A DNA stretch of 54,026 nucleotides from Candidatus Eiseniibacteriota bacterium (lineage in GTDB: Bacteria > Joyebacterota > Joyebacteria > Joyebacterales > Joyebacteraceae): NCBI GenBank assembly GCA_030600655.1, contig JAUVLP010000004.1, positions 1 to 54,026 of the forward strand, written 5' to 3'. The notes under the pieces were generated by a model that saw only the letters and a program-made list of their open reading frames with translations, was not told the origin of the DNA and did not search any database. Shown piece by piece: positions 8,571 to 18,311 of this stretch (the first letter of the stretch is position 1; the number at the start of each line of letters is the position of its first letter). The position numbers and the translations under genes were made by a program.

Positions 8571-11500
8571 ATGACAGACAAGCATGACCGAACCCAGCCC
8601 GGATCGCTGCTCATCACCGGTGAATTTCATTCGGGACTTGAGAGCGCGCTCCTTGCGCATCTCGAGAAAGCCGTGGATGCCGCGCCGCTCCACGCCAGCA
8701 CCGTCGTTGTCCCGGGCAACCTTCTCGGGATCAGGCTCTCACGTGAGCTGGCTCTGGCAACCAATGGCCATGCGAATGTGAGGTTCGTCACGCTCAAGGA
8801 CCTTGCTGTCTCGATGTCCGGGAGTGCGATCTGCGGAGGCGTGACATCCGGAAGCACGGTGTCCGGAGGACGGGCGCTTCTTCCGAAACGGGGCGACGAA
8901 TTGATCATCCGTCGCCTCCTCGATGAGGGAATCGCAGACAACGGTTACTTCTCTGCGATCGCGGACCGGCCGGGCCTCGCTACGGCCCTGAGAGACACCA
9001 TTGCGAATCTCAAGGAAGCGGGCTACGAACCGGACTCGCTAAGCAGATCAGCGAAGCTGGCCCATCTGGCAGGCAGGTCGAAGCCGGACAAGATCACGGA
9101 GATCGCGAGGATATGGAAGGCGTACGAGCGCGAGCTTCACAATGGCGGATGGATCGACCACACCGATATGATGTCGACGGCAGTGGACCGTTTGAGAACC
9201 GAACCAGGGATCGCTCCCTCCCCTCTCACTCTCTACGGCTTCTACGACCTGAACTCCCTCCAGAAACGATTGGTTGCCGCGTGCATTGCCGGCAATGAAG
9301 TAACCGTCTTCTTCCCTTACCTTGATGTCGATGACTGGACCTACGCCCGACCAACTCTCGATTGGTTCCTCTCCCTCGGGTTTGAATGGAGTCCCCTTCC
9401 CGAGGAAGGCGCGCGTGGTGTTCCACTTCCGGCCAGGACCCTGATCATCTCAGCGCCAGGTGAGGCCAGGGAGGTAAGGGAAGACGTGCGAACGCTTGCC
9501 GTCGCTCTGGATGACCGCGAAGCGCCGTTTCAGAGCGCCGCTGTCCTTACACGCACACCATCTCTCTACTCCAGGCTCTTTGACGAGGAACTGAAGCTCC
9601 TCGGCGCTGAGCCGTACATCGAGACTCCGCAACCACTTGCTCACACACGTTCAGGCATGAGTCTGGTCAGATTCATAAGAGCCGTGGAGTCCGGCTTTGA
9701 CCGAACTGAGATCATCGAGCTTCTGAGTGTCGCCAACTTCGACCACGACAGCGTTGTATTCGAGAGCGATTCCGCGCCGGTCGCAGACTGGGCCAAGGCC
9801 GCCGCGCTCGCGGGCATCACCACCGGAGCTGCATCCTGGCCGCGAAGGCTCCGCTCGCTGCTCTCTCGCCTGGAAGGGGCTTCTCCGGGCAGCAGGTTCG
9901 GAGGCAGGCACGCTCACATAGGCAGCGCCATACACTCGCTTCTCTCCCTTCTTGAAGCCCTTCTCCCCCAGCTCGAGGCCATACCGTCGCGATCCACAGT
10001 GGAAGGATATGCCGGCAAATTCTCAAAGATGCTGACTGCCTGGACAAGGGACACGAGAGAGAGGGAATCCGTTCTTGGTGCGATAGAGGGCCTGAAGCCC
10101 CTGTCGAAGATAGCGGGCCGAATCACGCTGGCGCGCTTCGGCGAGCTTGTGCGCGTGGCTCTCGATGAACCCGGACCCCGCTCTGCAAGATTCGGGCAGG
10201 GCGGGCCGACCGTTCTCAACCTCATGTCTGCCAGGGGGCTTCCCTATCCCGTCGTCATCGTTCCGGGCCTGGTGGAGAAGCAGTTCCCCCTCGGTCACCG
10301 TCAGGATCCCATTCTGCTCGACCGCGAGCGCATGATGCTGAACGCAACCCTGCAGAATGATCCGCTCCACCTCCTTCCCATCAAGGGAAAGAGCACGGGC
10401 GAAGAGAAGTTGCTCTTCAGACTCGCAGTCTCCGCCGCAACCGAGCTCCTCATCCTGAGTTACCCTCGTCTGGATCCGGCCACTGCCCGACCACGGATCC
10501 CGTCCGTCTTCATGCTGCGCACGCTTGAGGCGATGACGCGCAAACCACAGGACTACAAGTCGTTCGAATCCAGCCCTCTCGCGACGAGAATCCCTCTCGC
10601 GAGGCGTTTCCCGAAGGAGCGAGCGCACGCACTGACCGAGCACGAATTCAACGGGTGTTCAATTCTCAACGCCCTGGAAGGCGCCGGGTCCGAAGAGATC
10701 GCGTATCTTCTTCGCGAGGCCGGACCGCTCCCGAAACGTATCGAAATGGAAACAACACGGTGGACGACGCCGGGATTCACGCGATTCGACGGCGCTCTCG
10801 AATCGCCGGAAGCTCTGGCCGCCGCGCGCGAACTCTCGGGCTTCCAGAAGGACGGACTCGCGCCCGGAAGACGCGTCTCGCCGACATCACTTGAGAGCTA
10901 CGCATCCTGTCCATTCAAGTACTTCCTTGAGCGCGTACTCGATATCGAGCCGCTCGACGAACCGGAGGAAGCGCTTGAGCTCTCACCGCTTGAACGAGGC
11001 AGCCTCTACCATGGAATTCTCGAGAAGTTCATGAGGAGTCTGCGCGACTCAGATAGGCTTCCACCCTCGGCGGACGATCTTGAGGAACTCTTCCGGATGG
11101 CCGGGCGGATGATGGAGGCAAATGAGCAGTACCTGTCCCGATACCCCGGAGCACGGGATCTGGAATCCAGGCGGCTGAGGATCAACCTGGCCCTGTGGCT
11201 GGCTGCCGAGTTGAGAGAAGAGGGCGGTTTCGTGCCAACCTATTTCGAGACTCGATTCGGCGGTGATCCGCAGAAGGGTGACGACCCGGAACTTTCTCTC
11301 TCTGACGGAGTGTCTTTCGAGGCTTTCGGCGGCGTCAGAGTGGAGTTCAGCGGCAAGATAGACAGAATCGACATCATTCCAGGCAAGGAAAAGGCCCGGG
11401 TGATCGACTACAAGACCGGAAGACCGTGGTCGCGCGGCAAGAAGGGCGCGAAGATGTTTGAGCACGGCAAGCGCCTGCAGCTTCCCGTCTACATCCTCGC

Positions 11501-11828
11501 CGCTCAGCGCATGCTCGCAGATGGAGGCCTTGGAACCAAGATCGAGCTGGCCGAATACCGATACATCTCCTCCCCGGGCGGTGTCACTTCGACTGTACTC
11601 ACGTCCGCGGATCTTGAAGAACGCATGGAGGATCTCTCGAAGGCCATCGGTTTCATCATCCATTCGATCTCCCGTGGTCTCTTCTTCCCGTACCCGAGTG
11701 ATGAACGACGGTGCAAGAACTGCGACTATGCGGACGCCTGTGCGTCCACAAGTCTCCCTCTGGCCCTCATGAAGAACGGTGACCCCAAGGCAGCATCCTT
11801 CGTAAAGGGACTGGGGGGAATCGAGTGA
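8571..11828 (+). CDS. addB: AddB-type subunit of helicase/nuclease, PD-(D/E)XK nuclease
   Basis: Subunit of the AddAB complex, which processes double-strand breaks for RecA loading. The 1085-residue product is an inactivated UvrD-like helicase fold: its N-terminal loop reads ITGEFHSGLESAL, without the GKS/T of a working Walker A. At the C-terminus is a RecB-type nuclease with GKIDRIDIIPG, VIDYKTG and QLPVY. It is clamped by an iron-sulfur cluster of the AddB type: one Cys in SYASCPFKYFLER before the nuclease, and C-X2-C-X5-C (CKNCDYADAC) at the end. It overlaps addA by four bases (GTGA), so the subunits are translationally coupled. The ribosome site before its ATG is weak. Confidence 0.88.
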   Translation: MTDKHDRTQPGSLLITGEFHSGLESALLAHLEKAVDAAPLHASTVVVPGNLLGIRLSRELALATNGHANVRFVTLKDLAVSMSGSAICGGVTSGSTVSGGRALLPKRGDELIIRRLLDEGIADNGYFSAIADRPGLATALRDTIANLKEAGYEPDSLSRSAKLAHLAGRSKPDKITEIARIWKAYERELHNGGWIDHTDMMSTAVDRLRTEPGIAPSPLTLYGFYDLNSLQKRLVAACIAGNEVTVFFPYLDVDDWTYARPTLDWFLSLGFEWSPLPEEGARGVPLPARTLIISAPGEAREVREDVRTLAVALDDREAPFQSAAVLTRTPSLYSRLFDEELKLLGAEPYIETPQPLAHTRSGMSLVRFIRAVESGFDRTEIIELLSVANFDHDSVVFESDSAPVADWAKAAALAGITTGAASWPRRLRSLLSRLEGASPGSRFGGRHAHIGSAIHSLLSLLEALLPQLEAIPSRSTVEGYAGKFSKMLTAWTRDTRERESVLGAIEGLKPLSKIAGRITLARFGELVRVALDEPGPRSARFGQGGPTVLNLMSARGLPYPVVIVPGLVEKQFPLGHRQDPILLDRERMMLNATLQNDPLHLLPIKGKSTGEEKLLFRLAVSAATELLILSYPRLDPATARPRIPSVFMLRTLEAMTRKPQDYKSFESSPLATRIPLARRFPKERAHALTEHEFNGCSILNALEGAGSEEIAYLLREAGPLPKRIEMETTRWTTPGFTRFDGALESPEALAAARELSGFQKDGLAPGRRVSPTSLESYASCPFKYFLERVLDIEPLDEPEEALELSPLERGSLYHGILEKFMRSLRDSDRLPPSADDLEELFRMAGRMMEANEQYLSRYPGARDLESRRLRINLALWLAAELREEGGFVPTYFETRFGGDPQKGDDPELSLSDGVSFEAFGGVRVEFSGKIDRIDIIPGKEKARVIDYKTGRPWSRGKKGAKMFEHGKRLQLPVYILAAQRMLADGGLGTKIELAEYRYISSPGGVTSTVLTSADLEERMEDLSKAIGFIIHSISRGLFFPYPSDERRCKNCDYADACASTSLPLALMKNGDPKAASFVKGLGGIE

Positions 11829-14800
11829 CGAACTGCAAATCGACTATAGACGCGCGCGCTCGACGCCTCGCCTCCGGACTCGACGGAGGCCTTGCCCACA
11901 CCTACCTGGTCGAGGCCGGCGCGGGGACAGGTAAGACAAGCGTCCTCGTTGACCGACTCCTTGCCCTCGTTCGGACCGGTGTCGGAATCACCAGGATCGT
12001 CGCGATCACGTTCACGGAGAAGGCAGCCGGTGAGCTGCGCATCAGACTGCGCTCAGGGCTCGAGGAAGCGCTCGCGGCTGAACGTGATGATTCGGAAGCA
12101 GGCGCCCTCGTCACGAAAGAGCAGGAACGGTTCCGGACCGCCCTCCACGAGATAGACCGCGCGCAGGTCTCGACCATTCACGGCTTCTGCACAAGCCTTC
12201 TGAAGGAGCGTCCAGTGGAGGCGGCCGTAGACCCCAACTTCGGCGTCGCCGACGCTCTCAAGCAAACGGTGCTCCTGGATGAGGCATGGGAGGAATGGCT
12301 CCGGGCGGAGCTGGCCGGGAAGCCGCCGGACGCAGTTGGCCAGAGCCAGGCGCTCGGTCTAACGCTCTCCGGCATCAGAGAGCTGGCGTTCATGCTCATC
12401 AAGAACAGAGATGATGTCGAACTGATGCCCGATCCCGTCACCCCCCCGGACACAGACATCTTCCTCAGTGAATTGGAGACGACTGCTCGCGAATTTCTCG
12501 ACCTCTCGGAACGACACTGCACAGACCCGGACGACAAGGGTGCAATCGCGATCCGGGCATTCGCCCGGCAGGTCGATGAGCTCGGCATGCTGCCCGTGGA
12601 AGCCCGGGCCCCGCACGCCCTCAAGCACGTGAAGCTCTTCCCGAAAAGCGGCAAGGGAAGAAAGGACAACTGGGACGATGACGTCCTTGCCACCCTTAGA
12701 GAGCGGGCGGCCGATCTCGCAGAAAAGCGAGACCTGCTGCAACAGGACATCTCTCACAACACCGCCGTAGAACTGCTCGACTGGCTCGCGGGGTTCATCG
12801 CTGCCTACGAGGCGAAAAAGCGGAGCTCCGGAGTTCTCGACTTTCAGGACCTTCTGACAAAAGCCCGTGATCTCGTCAGAGACAACATTGAGGTTCGCAA
12901 TCACTTCAAGGAAGCGTTCGACAGAATTCTCGTGGATGAATTTCAGGACACCGACCCGCTCCAGTGTGAGATAGCCTTCTTTCTCGCGGAGAAGAAGGGA
13001 TCTGCCGCACGTGACTGGACGAGAATCGACCTCGAACCCGGGAAACTCTTCATAGTCGGAGATCCGAAGCAGTCCATCTATCGATTCCGCCGGGCCGACA
13101 TCGAGACCTACGAACAGGCCAAGGAGATCGTGAGAGCTGCCGGCGAGGTTCTCAAGCTTGTGGAGAATTTCAGAACGCGACCGGCCGTCATCGAGGGCGT
13201 AAACGCCGTCTTTTCAGACATTATGAAGCCTCCCAGCGACGGGCGGCACTACCAGCCGGACTACGCTCCTCTCGTCCCACACCGCCCTCCAGACACGGCT
13301 GGCGCAGGTATCGTCGTCCTCGGACCCGCCCACCCAGACGTTGACAAACCGTCCGCGAGCAAGATCCGTGTTCTCGAAGCTGCAGCCGTCGCCGCTTTTA
13401 TTGAGCGGCTGCCCACGAGCGGCGAGCTCGTCTATGACAGGGACACGGAGGCCTGGCGCGCTCCCGAACTCAGGGACATCGCCATTCTCTTCAGGACCAT
13501 GACCGCCCTCGACGCCTACGAGGATGCGCTCAACAACTACGGGATCGAGTACCGCATCCTCGGTGGCAAGAAATTCTACATACGCCGGGAGGTCCAGGAA
13601 CTGGCCACGGTGCTCACGGCTATCGAAGACCCTCATAATGCCGCAGCCATTGTCGGCGCTCTCAGAACCCCCTTCTTCGGGATCTCCGACGATGCGATAG
13701 TCCTGCAAAAGTGGCAGACCGGAGCGCTCAGCTACCTATCGCCTTCACCGGACGGAGTCCCTGAGGTCGAGGAGGCCTTTTCGCTCCTGAGAGAACTCAA
13801 TGCCGCCAGAAACGCCGACGGTATCGTGCGCGTGATACTGCGGCTGTTCGATCGAACGTCTGCACTCGAGCTGTTTCTCCTGAAGCCATCGGGGGAACAA
13901 CGCCACGCAAACCTGCTCAAGGTCGTGGAGCTGGCTACGTCGATGGAGCAGGACGAGCTCATGTCATTCGGCGGGTTCGTGAGGTGGCTTCGCGACATCT
14001 CGCAGCTCACACCCGAGGAGGCGGAGTCCCCCCTCTCCGAGGAGGGAGACAATTTCGTACGCCTTCTGACGATTCACAAAGCGAAGGGACTCGAGTTCCC
14101 GATCACAGTACTGGCGGATCTCGGCCGCTTCCGGAACAGGAGCGAGCGCATCGTCATCGACCGCGGGACGGGGCGCATCGATCTGGGTATTGGAAACAGG
14201 GACAACAAGTTCTGCACAAGGGCGTTTGCGGAGGCGTCGAAGCTCGAGGACTGCAGGCGGGAGGCTGAACTCATACGGCTTCTCTACGTTGCGGCGACAC
14301 GGTCACGCGATCTCCTTGTCGTCCCGTGGTTCACACAGGACGGGACCGATTCCGGCCTCCTGACGAAGCTCTCCGCTCTGAGGGAGATGGCCGCCGCACC
14401 GGTCGGAGCCGTATCCGGCATTGCCGGCGACCCCGCCGTCGTAAGCTACGACATCGCTGAACTCGATCTCACGCGCTTGCGGCGCTCCGAAGTCCGGCTT
14501 GACCTCGAAGCCGCAAAGGGTGTCGATTACGAGAAGACTGAGGCGTTTCTGGAGAAGGAGCGCTGGCGGGACTGGCTTGCCGGCTACGCAGGTAAGCGTC
14601 ACTCCCCACTTTCCACAGTCACGCCGTCTTCGTTGGACTACGGCAGCAGCGCGGCGGCACCCCAGGACTCACCACACGCATGCTCCGGGGCTGAAGACTC
14701 ACAACACGCATGCTCCGGGGCCGGAGACTCACAACACGCATGCTCCGGGGCCGGAGACTCACCACACGAGTTCTCCGGAGCCGAGGGACTCGCGGACACA

Positions 14801-15376
14801 TCCGCCGGGCCCGCTGATTCTCCGGACAGATTCTCCGGACGGGAATTCGGCACCCTGGTGCATCGCGTACTTGAACGGATCGATCTTCGAATCCCGGGTG
14901 ACGTAACGGCAGTGGCTCACTCTCTTGCGATAGCAGAGGGACTCGACAAGGACAATGCAGAAGCTGCCTCGGCCCTCATCAAACATGCGCTGAAGTCGGA
15001 TGTTATGATCCGCGCAGCGAATGCTGATCTAGCAGTTAAGGAGATGCCGTTCTGCCTTCCCCACGGTAACGGGTTCCTCGAAGGCTCACTCGATCTCGTC
15101 TTCGAGGAGAACGGAGAGCTCGTCGTCGTGGACTACAAGACCAACCTCCCCGGCCGTGGCGGACTCGACACACTCGAGAAGCACTATACGGCCCAGGCCC
15201 TCACCTACGGGCTGGCTCTCACGAAGATCCTCAGGAGACCCGTCAAGGAAGTCGTTCTGCTGTTCATGCGAGGCGGTGAGAACGGAAAACCGGCGGAGCG
15301 ATCGATCCCCGTTGGGATTGATCCGGTCTCCGCCGGCCGCGAACTCGATACCATGCTCGGAAAGCTTCTTCACTAG
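11825..15376 (+). CDS. addA: AddA-type UvrD helicase/exonuclease
   Basis: Motor and nuclease subunit of the AddAB recombinational repair complex. The 1183-residue product has Walker A AGAGTGKTS (residues 31-39), motif Ia ITFTEKAAGELRIR, DEFQDTDPLQ (motif II), GDPKQSIYRFRRAD (motif III), motif V LLTIHKAKGLEFP and motif VI LLYVAATRSRD. A C-terminal PD-(D/E)XK nuclease follows, with EGSLDLVF, VVVDYKTN and AQALTYGL. It begins at a GTG overlapping the addB stop. Between helicase and nuclease (residues about 948-1007) lies a six-unit 10-residue tandem repeat that is not part of the family fold; it is listed separately. No frameshift was seen. Confidence 0.92.
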   Translation: MTNCKSTIDARARRLASGLDGGLAHTYLVEAGAGTGKTSVLVDRLLALVRTGVGITRIVAITFTEKAAGELRIRLRSGLEEALAAERDDSEAGALVTKEQERFRTALHEIDRAQVSTIHGFCTSLLKERPVEAAVDPNFGVADALKQTVLLDEAWEEWLRAELAGKPPDAVGQSQALGLTLSGIRELAFMLIKNRDDVELMPDPVTPPDTDIFLSELETTAREFLDLSERHCTDPDDKGAIAIRAFARQVDELGMLPVEARAPHALKHVKLFPKSGKGRKDNWDDDVLATLRERAADLAEKRDLLQQDISHNTAVELLDWLAGFIAAYEAKKRSSGVLDFQDLLTKARDLVRDNIEVRNHFKEAFDRILVDEFQDTDPLQCEIAFFLAEKKGSAARDWTRIDLEPGKLFIVGDPKQSIYRFRRADIETYEQAKEIVRAAGEVLKLVENFRTRPAVIEGVNAVFSDIMKPPSDGRHYQPDYAPLVPHRPPDTAGAGIVVLGPAHPDVDKPSASKIRVLEAAAVAAFIERLPTSGELVYDRDTEAWRAPELRDIAILFRTMTALDAYEDALNNYGIEYRILGGKKFYIRREVQELATVLTAIEDPHNAAAIVGALRTPFFGISDDAIVLQKWQTGALSYLSPSPDGVPEVEEAFSLLRELNAARNADGIVRVILRLFDRTSALELFLLKPSGEQRHANLLKVVELATSMEQDELMSFGGFVRWLRDISQLTPEEAESPLSEEGDNFVRLLTIHKAKGLEFPITVLADLGRFRNRSERIVIDRGTGRIDLGIGNRDNKFCTRAFAEASKLEDCRREAELIRLLYVAATRSRDLLVVPWFTQDGTDSGLLTKLSALREMAAAPVGAVSGIAGDPAVVSYDIAELDLTRLRRSEVRLDLEAAKGVDYEKTEAFLEKERWRDWLAGYAGKRHSPLSTVTPSSLDYGSSAAAPQDSPHACSGAEDSQHACSGAGDSQHACSGAGDSPHEFSGAEGLADTSAGPADSPDRFSGREFGTLVHRVLERIDLRIPGDVTAVAHSLAIAEGLDKDNAEAASALIKHALKSDVMIRAANADLAVKEMPFCLPHGNGFLEGSLDLVFEENGELVVVDYKTNLPGRGGLDTLEKHYTAQALTYGLALTKILRRPVKEVVLLFMRGGENGKPAERSIPVGIDPVSAGRELDTMLGKLLH
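14666..14845 (+). repeat. In-frame 30-bp tandem repeat (six units) in the addA linker
   Basis: Four well-conserved 30-base units (14666-14695, 14696-14725, 14726-14755, 14756-14785) are followed by two degenerate ones (to 14845). Each encodes ten residues: DSPHACSGAE, DSQHACSGAG, DSQHACSGAG, DSPHEFSGAE, then GLADTSAGPA and DSPDRFSGRE. Units 2 and 3 are identical at the DNA level. The unit length is a multiple of three, so copy changes keep the frame. It lies between the helicase and nuclease domains. Confidence 0.9.
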
Positions 15377-15475
15377 GTAGCGCATCCCGCAAGAGTATCT
15401 CCGGTGGCGCTCTCCGGGAAAGCAGCCCAGAAGCTTCCTTCGGGAAAACCGCAGCGCCAGCGCGCTGAAACACAC

Positions 15476-18289
15476 CTACTTCAAGAGCAGCATCCTCTTC
15501 AGCAGCACATCATCGCCCGTCTCGAGCCTGTAGAAGTAGACTCCTGAAGCGACGCGCTCTCCGTTGTCACCACACCCATCCCACGGCGTAGTGTGCCGCC
15601 CTGCCGACATCACGGTCGCGCGCTCAAGCGTCCGCACGACTCGACCGCTGAGATCATGCACGACGAGTGTCACATTGGTCGGGCAGGGAAGCTCGTACTG
15701 GATAAGGGTCACGGGATTGAATGGGTTCGGGTAGTTCCCGCTGAGTATCGTCCCTCGCGGCAATGCACCGTCGTCCGGCATCCCTGTCCACGTTCCCTCA
15801 ACAACATGGAGCATCTGGTCGACGGCCACGCCGACGGCCCGCTCTACGATACCTGATGGCCATAGGATCTCGAGCGTGTCGACAGTCGCCGTCGCCCCCA
15901 GACCGAATTCAAGTGGAAGTGAACCTTGACTCATGTAGCCGGAGCCGCCGGAGACCTCTCGGATCTGTGTTACCCCTCCGGCTACCACTCTCACGCGCGC
16001 ACCGATCGCTGACACGTTCGAGATGCTCCCAGTCAGCTCCACGTGCAACCAATGGTTGGAACCGCCCGTATTGTTTTCAAACAGTCTGTTCGCGGAGCCG
16101 TTCACAATGTGGAGGTCGCTGGTCCCATCCCCGTTGAAATCACCGAAAGCGAGACCCCATGTCGTGCCATCGGAGCTCGCCGGCTTGATCGACGCATCGA
16201 AGAAGCCCCACCCCGGAGCGCCCTCGTTGCGATACAGAACATTGGGCTCGCCGTAGCGCCCCACATACAGGTCCAGGTCTCCATCGTTGTCCCAGTCCGC
16301 CCACGCCACACCGGTCCCAAGCCCTATGCTCCCGAGCGGAGCTGTAGTGGCGTCCACGAAAACGCCGTCGTCGTTGCGGAACAAACGGTCTGCGCTGTAC
16401 AGGTTTGTGATGAAGATATCCAAATCCCCATCGTTGTCGTAATCTCCCCAGGCACAGCCGATGGTGCCACCGCCATCGTTCATGGGTGCCACTGTCGCGT
16501 CCACGAAAACGCCGTCATCATTGCGGAAAAGTCTGTTGGCGCTTCCTCTATTGGCGACGTAGAGATCCGGGTCCCCATCGTTATCGTAGTCTCCCCAGGT
16601 AGCTCCCCGCGAGTAGGTGGAAACGGCTGAGACCGCACCGTCGACTGCCGTGAACTCCCACGATGGAGGCCCCCCGTTCCTGAGAAGGACATTGTTGCCG
16701 TCGTTTGCGAGGAAGATATCGACGCACCCGTCGAGATCGTAGTCCGCCCACGCAACCGTCCAGCAGTTGCCGGCATCGGCTAGCGCGCCGATCGAAGCGT
16801 CGACGAACGCTCCCCCGCCCTCATTCCTGAAAAGCTTGTTCGCCCCGTAGGAAGTCCCCACATAGAGATCAAGATCCCCGTCGTTGTCATAGTCGGCCCA
16901 CGCGACGCCAGTGTTGTACCCGGCATCACCAAGTGGAAGGGTAGTCGCATCCACGAAGACCCCACCATCGTTTCGATAGAGACTGCTCGCGGACTCGGTA
17001 TCAGACACGTAGAGATCGAGATCTCCATCACCGTCGTAGTCGCCCCAGGCAACCCCTCCGTCTCTCGTGCTGGTCTCGAGAATCGGGTTCATGACCCGGA
17101 TCCACGGCGCCTCCTCCCGCGAGATGATGGGGACTACCGTCACAGTATCGTCACCCTGGAAACGCATGCAGTTGTTGCTGCCGGCGCAGATGGGCCAGTC
17201 AGCGTTGGCCTGCTCGTATGCGGCGTGCACGGTCCAGCCCTGGTCCATGTAAGTGAACAGAGAGGTCTGCCAATTGAGGGAGTAGCCCCAACACGTGGCG
17301 CACTGTGGATCCCCCATACCGCAGTACCCAACGACTGAAGCGCCTTCGGACGCACCCTTGCGGAACTCACTCGCAAAGGTGCCGTTTCCAACCGAGCACA
17401 TTCCGCCGCAGCTTCCGATGAACGCGAACGGCATTCGACCGTAGTTCTCCATCCACGTTTCGATGTTGTCCGCCGACGTATATTGGGTCGTCGTACCTCC
17501 GGTACATCCACCGCCGAAATAGTCGCTGCCACCGTGTGCGAGTTCGTAAAAGAGCGTGACATCGTTGTCCTGGATGTGGCTCCTGATTTCGATCATCGTC
17601 GGCCAGATGATCTCCTCTGTTGGGTAGCCCATGACCTCGAACCAGGTCTTGGCGTTACCCGACCAGCTATCCCAAGCCCCGCTGCACGGCCCATCATCCC
17701 AAGGCCCCGTCAGCGAGAAACCGGCAGACGGTGGCGGTATCCCAGGACCTACGATAGCGCCTGTGACCGCATCAATGACGGACACCGTGCGGACCCCGTC
17801 GATACTCACGCTGTGAACGGCCCAGCAGGGGTTCGTGGGTGTCGGGTCAAACGGGAAGACGTCCGAATCCGGAGAGATGACGAAAAGATCTGTGAAGAGG
17901 ATCTCGCCCTCGATCATGGCCTCCGCATCGAGGTCGGAAAGAGAGATCACTGGAAGACTCGGGGGAAGATCATCGCGCCAGTGGCTCTTGCGAGCCAGAA
18001 GTTCCCCAGTGTGGCGGTTGAATTGGTAGACCACGTAGTTTTTCTCGACGATGGCGCCGTCGAGCATCCGCTGGTGAAAGAGAACAGCAAGATCCTCGCT
18101 GATGGTGATCTCATCGAAATACCGGCCACCATCTTCGAACTGCTCCAACAGGGCCGCTTGTGAAGCAACCGCCCATGGTTCCGCCGCCGTGCATGCCGCT
18201 GCAGAGACCAGAATCGCCACTGTAACAAGAACGAGAACCAGGAGTGGCGTTGTCACCCACAATCGGGCCAGATGACCAACTGATCTCAT
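15476..18289 (-). CDS. Secreted clan CD-like peptidase with VCBS/FG-GAP and ASPIC repeats
   Basis: A 937-residue exported protein. Order of parts: signal peptide (1-36); a caspase/gingipain-like region with YELAHGG (His252) and AFIGSCGG (Cys294), the His-Gly...Cys arrangement of clan CD peptidases; six or seven FG-GAP/VCBS repeats of the DYDNDGDLDLYV type with calcium-binding Asp clusters; an ASPIC/UnbV domain (ATVDTLEILWPSG); and a C-terminal sorting-type domain with NYPNPFNPVTLIQY. GGGGGGA stands before the ATG. It is the last gene of a three-gene cluster after the C25-like and M14 genes (22 bp after the latter). The peptidase assignment rests on two short motifs, so activity is an inference; the repeat and terminal domains are clear. 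Confidence 0.8.
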   Translation of the reverse strand: MRSVGHLARLWVTTPLLVLVLVTVAILVSAAACTAAEPWAVASQAALLEQFEDGGRYFDEITISEDLAVLFHQRMLDGAIVEKNYVVYQFNRHTGELLARKSHWRDDLPPSLPVISLSDLDAEAMIEGEILFTDLFVISPDSDVFPFDPTPTNPCWAVHSVSIDGVRTVSVIDAVTGAIVGPGIPPPSAGFSLTGPWDDGPCSGAWDSWSGNAKTWFEVMGYPTEEIIWPTMIEIRSHIQDNDVTLFYELAHGGSDYFGGGCTGGTTTQYTSADNIETWMENYGRMPFAFIGSCGGMCSVGNGTFASEFRKGASEGASVVGYCGMGDPQCATCWGYSLNWQTSLFTYMDQGWTVHAAYEQANADWPICAGSNNCMRFQGDDTVTVVPIISREEAPWIRVMNPILETSTRDGGVAWGDYDGDGDLDLYVSDTESASSLYRNDGGVFVDATTLPLGDAGYNTGVAWADYDNDGDLDLYVGTSYGANKLFRNEGGGAFVDASIGALADAGNCWTVAWADYDLDGCVDIFLANDGNNVLLRNGGPPSWEFTAVDGAVSAVSTYSRGATWGDYDNDGDPDLYVANRGSANRLFRNDDGVFVDATVAPMNDGGGTIGCAWGDYDNDGDLDIFITNLYSADRLFRNDDGVFVDATTAPLGSIGLGTGVAWADWDNDGDLDLYVGRYGEPNVLYRNEGAPGWGFFDASIKPASSDGTTWGLAFGDFNGDGTSDLHIVNGSANRLFENNTGGSNHWLHVELTGSISNVSAIGARVRVVAGGVTQIREVSGGSGYMSQGSLPLEFGLGATATVDTLEILWPSGIVERAVGVAVDQMLHVVEGTWTGMPDDGALPRGTILSGNYPNPFNPVTLIQYELPCPTNVTLVVHDLSGRVVRTLERATVMSAGRHTTPWDGCGDNGERVASGVYFYRLETGDDVLLKRMLLLK

Positions 18290-18311
18290 TTGAGTCCCCC
18301 CATCAAGCGTT

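Noticed and set aside
15377-15475. Terminator between addA and the convergent secreted-protein gene
   Set aside because: Only a six-pair stem with a four-base loop (15452-15467) was found and no T-run; too weak to call.
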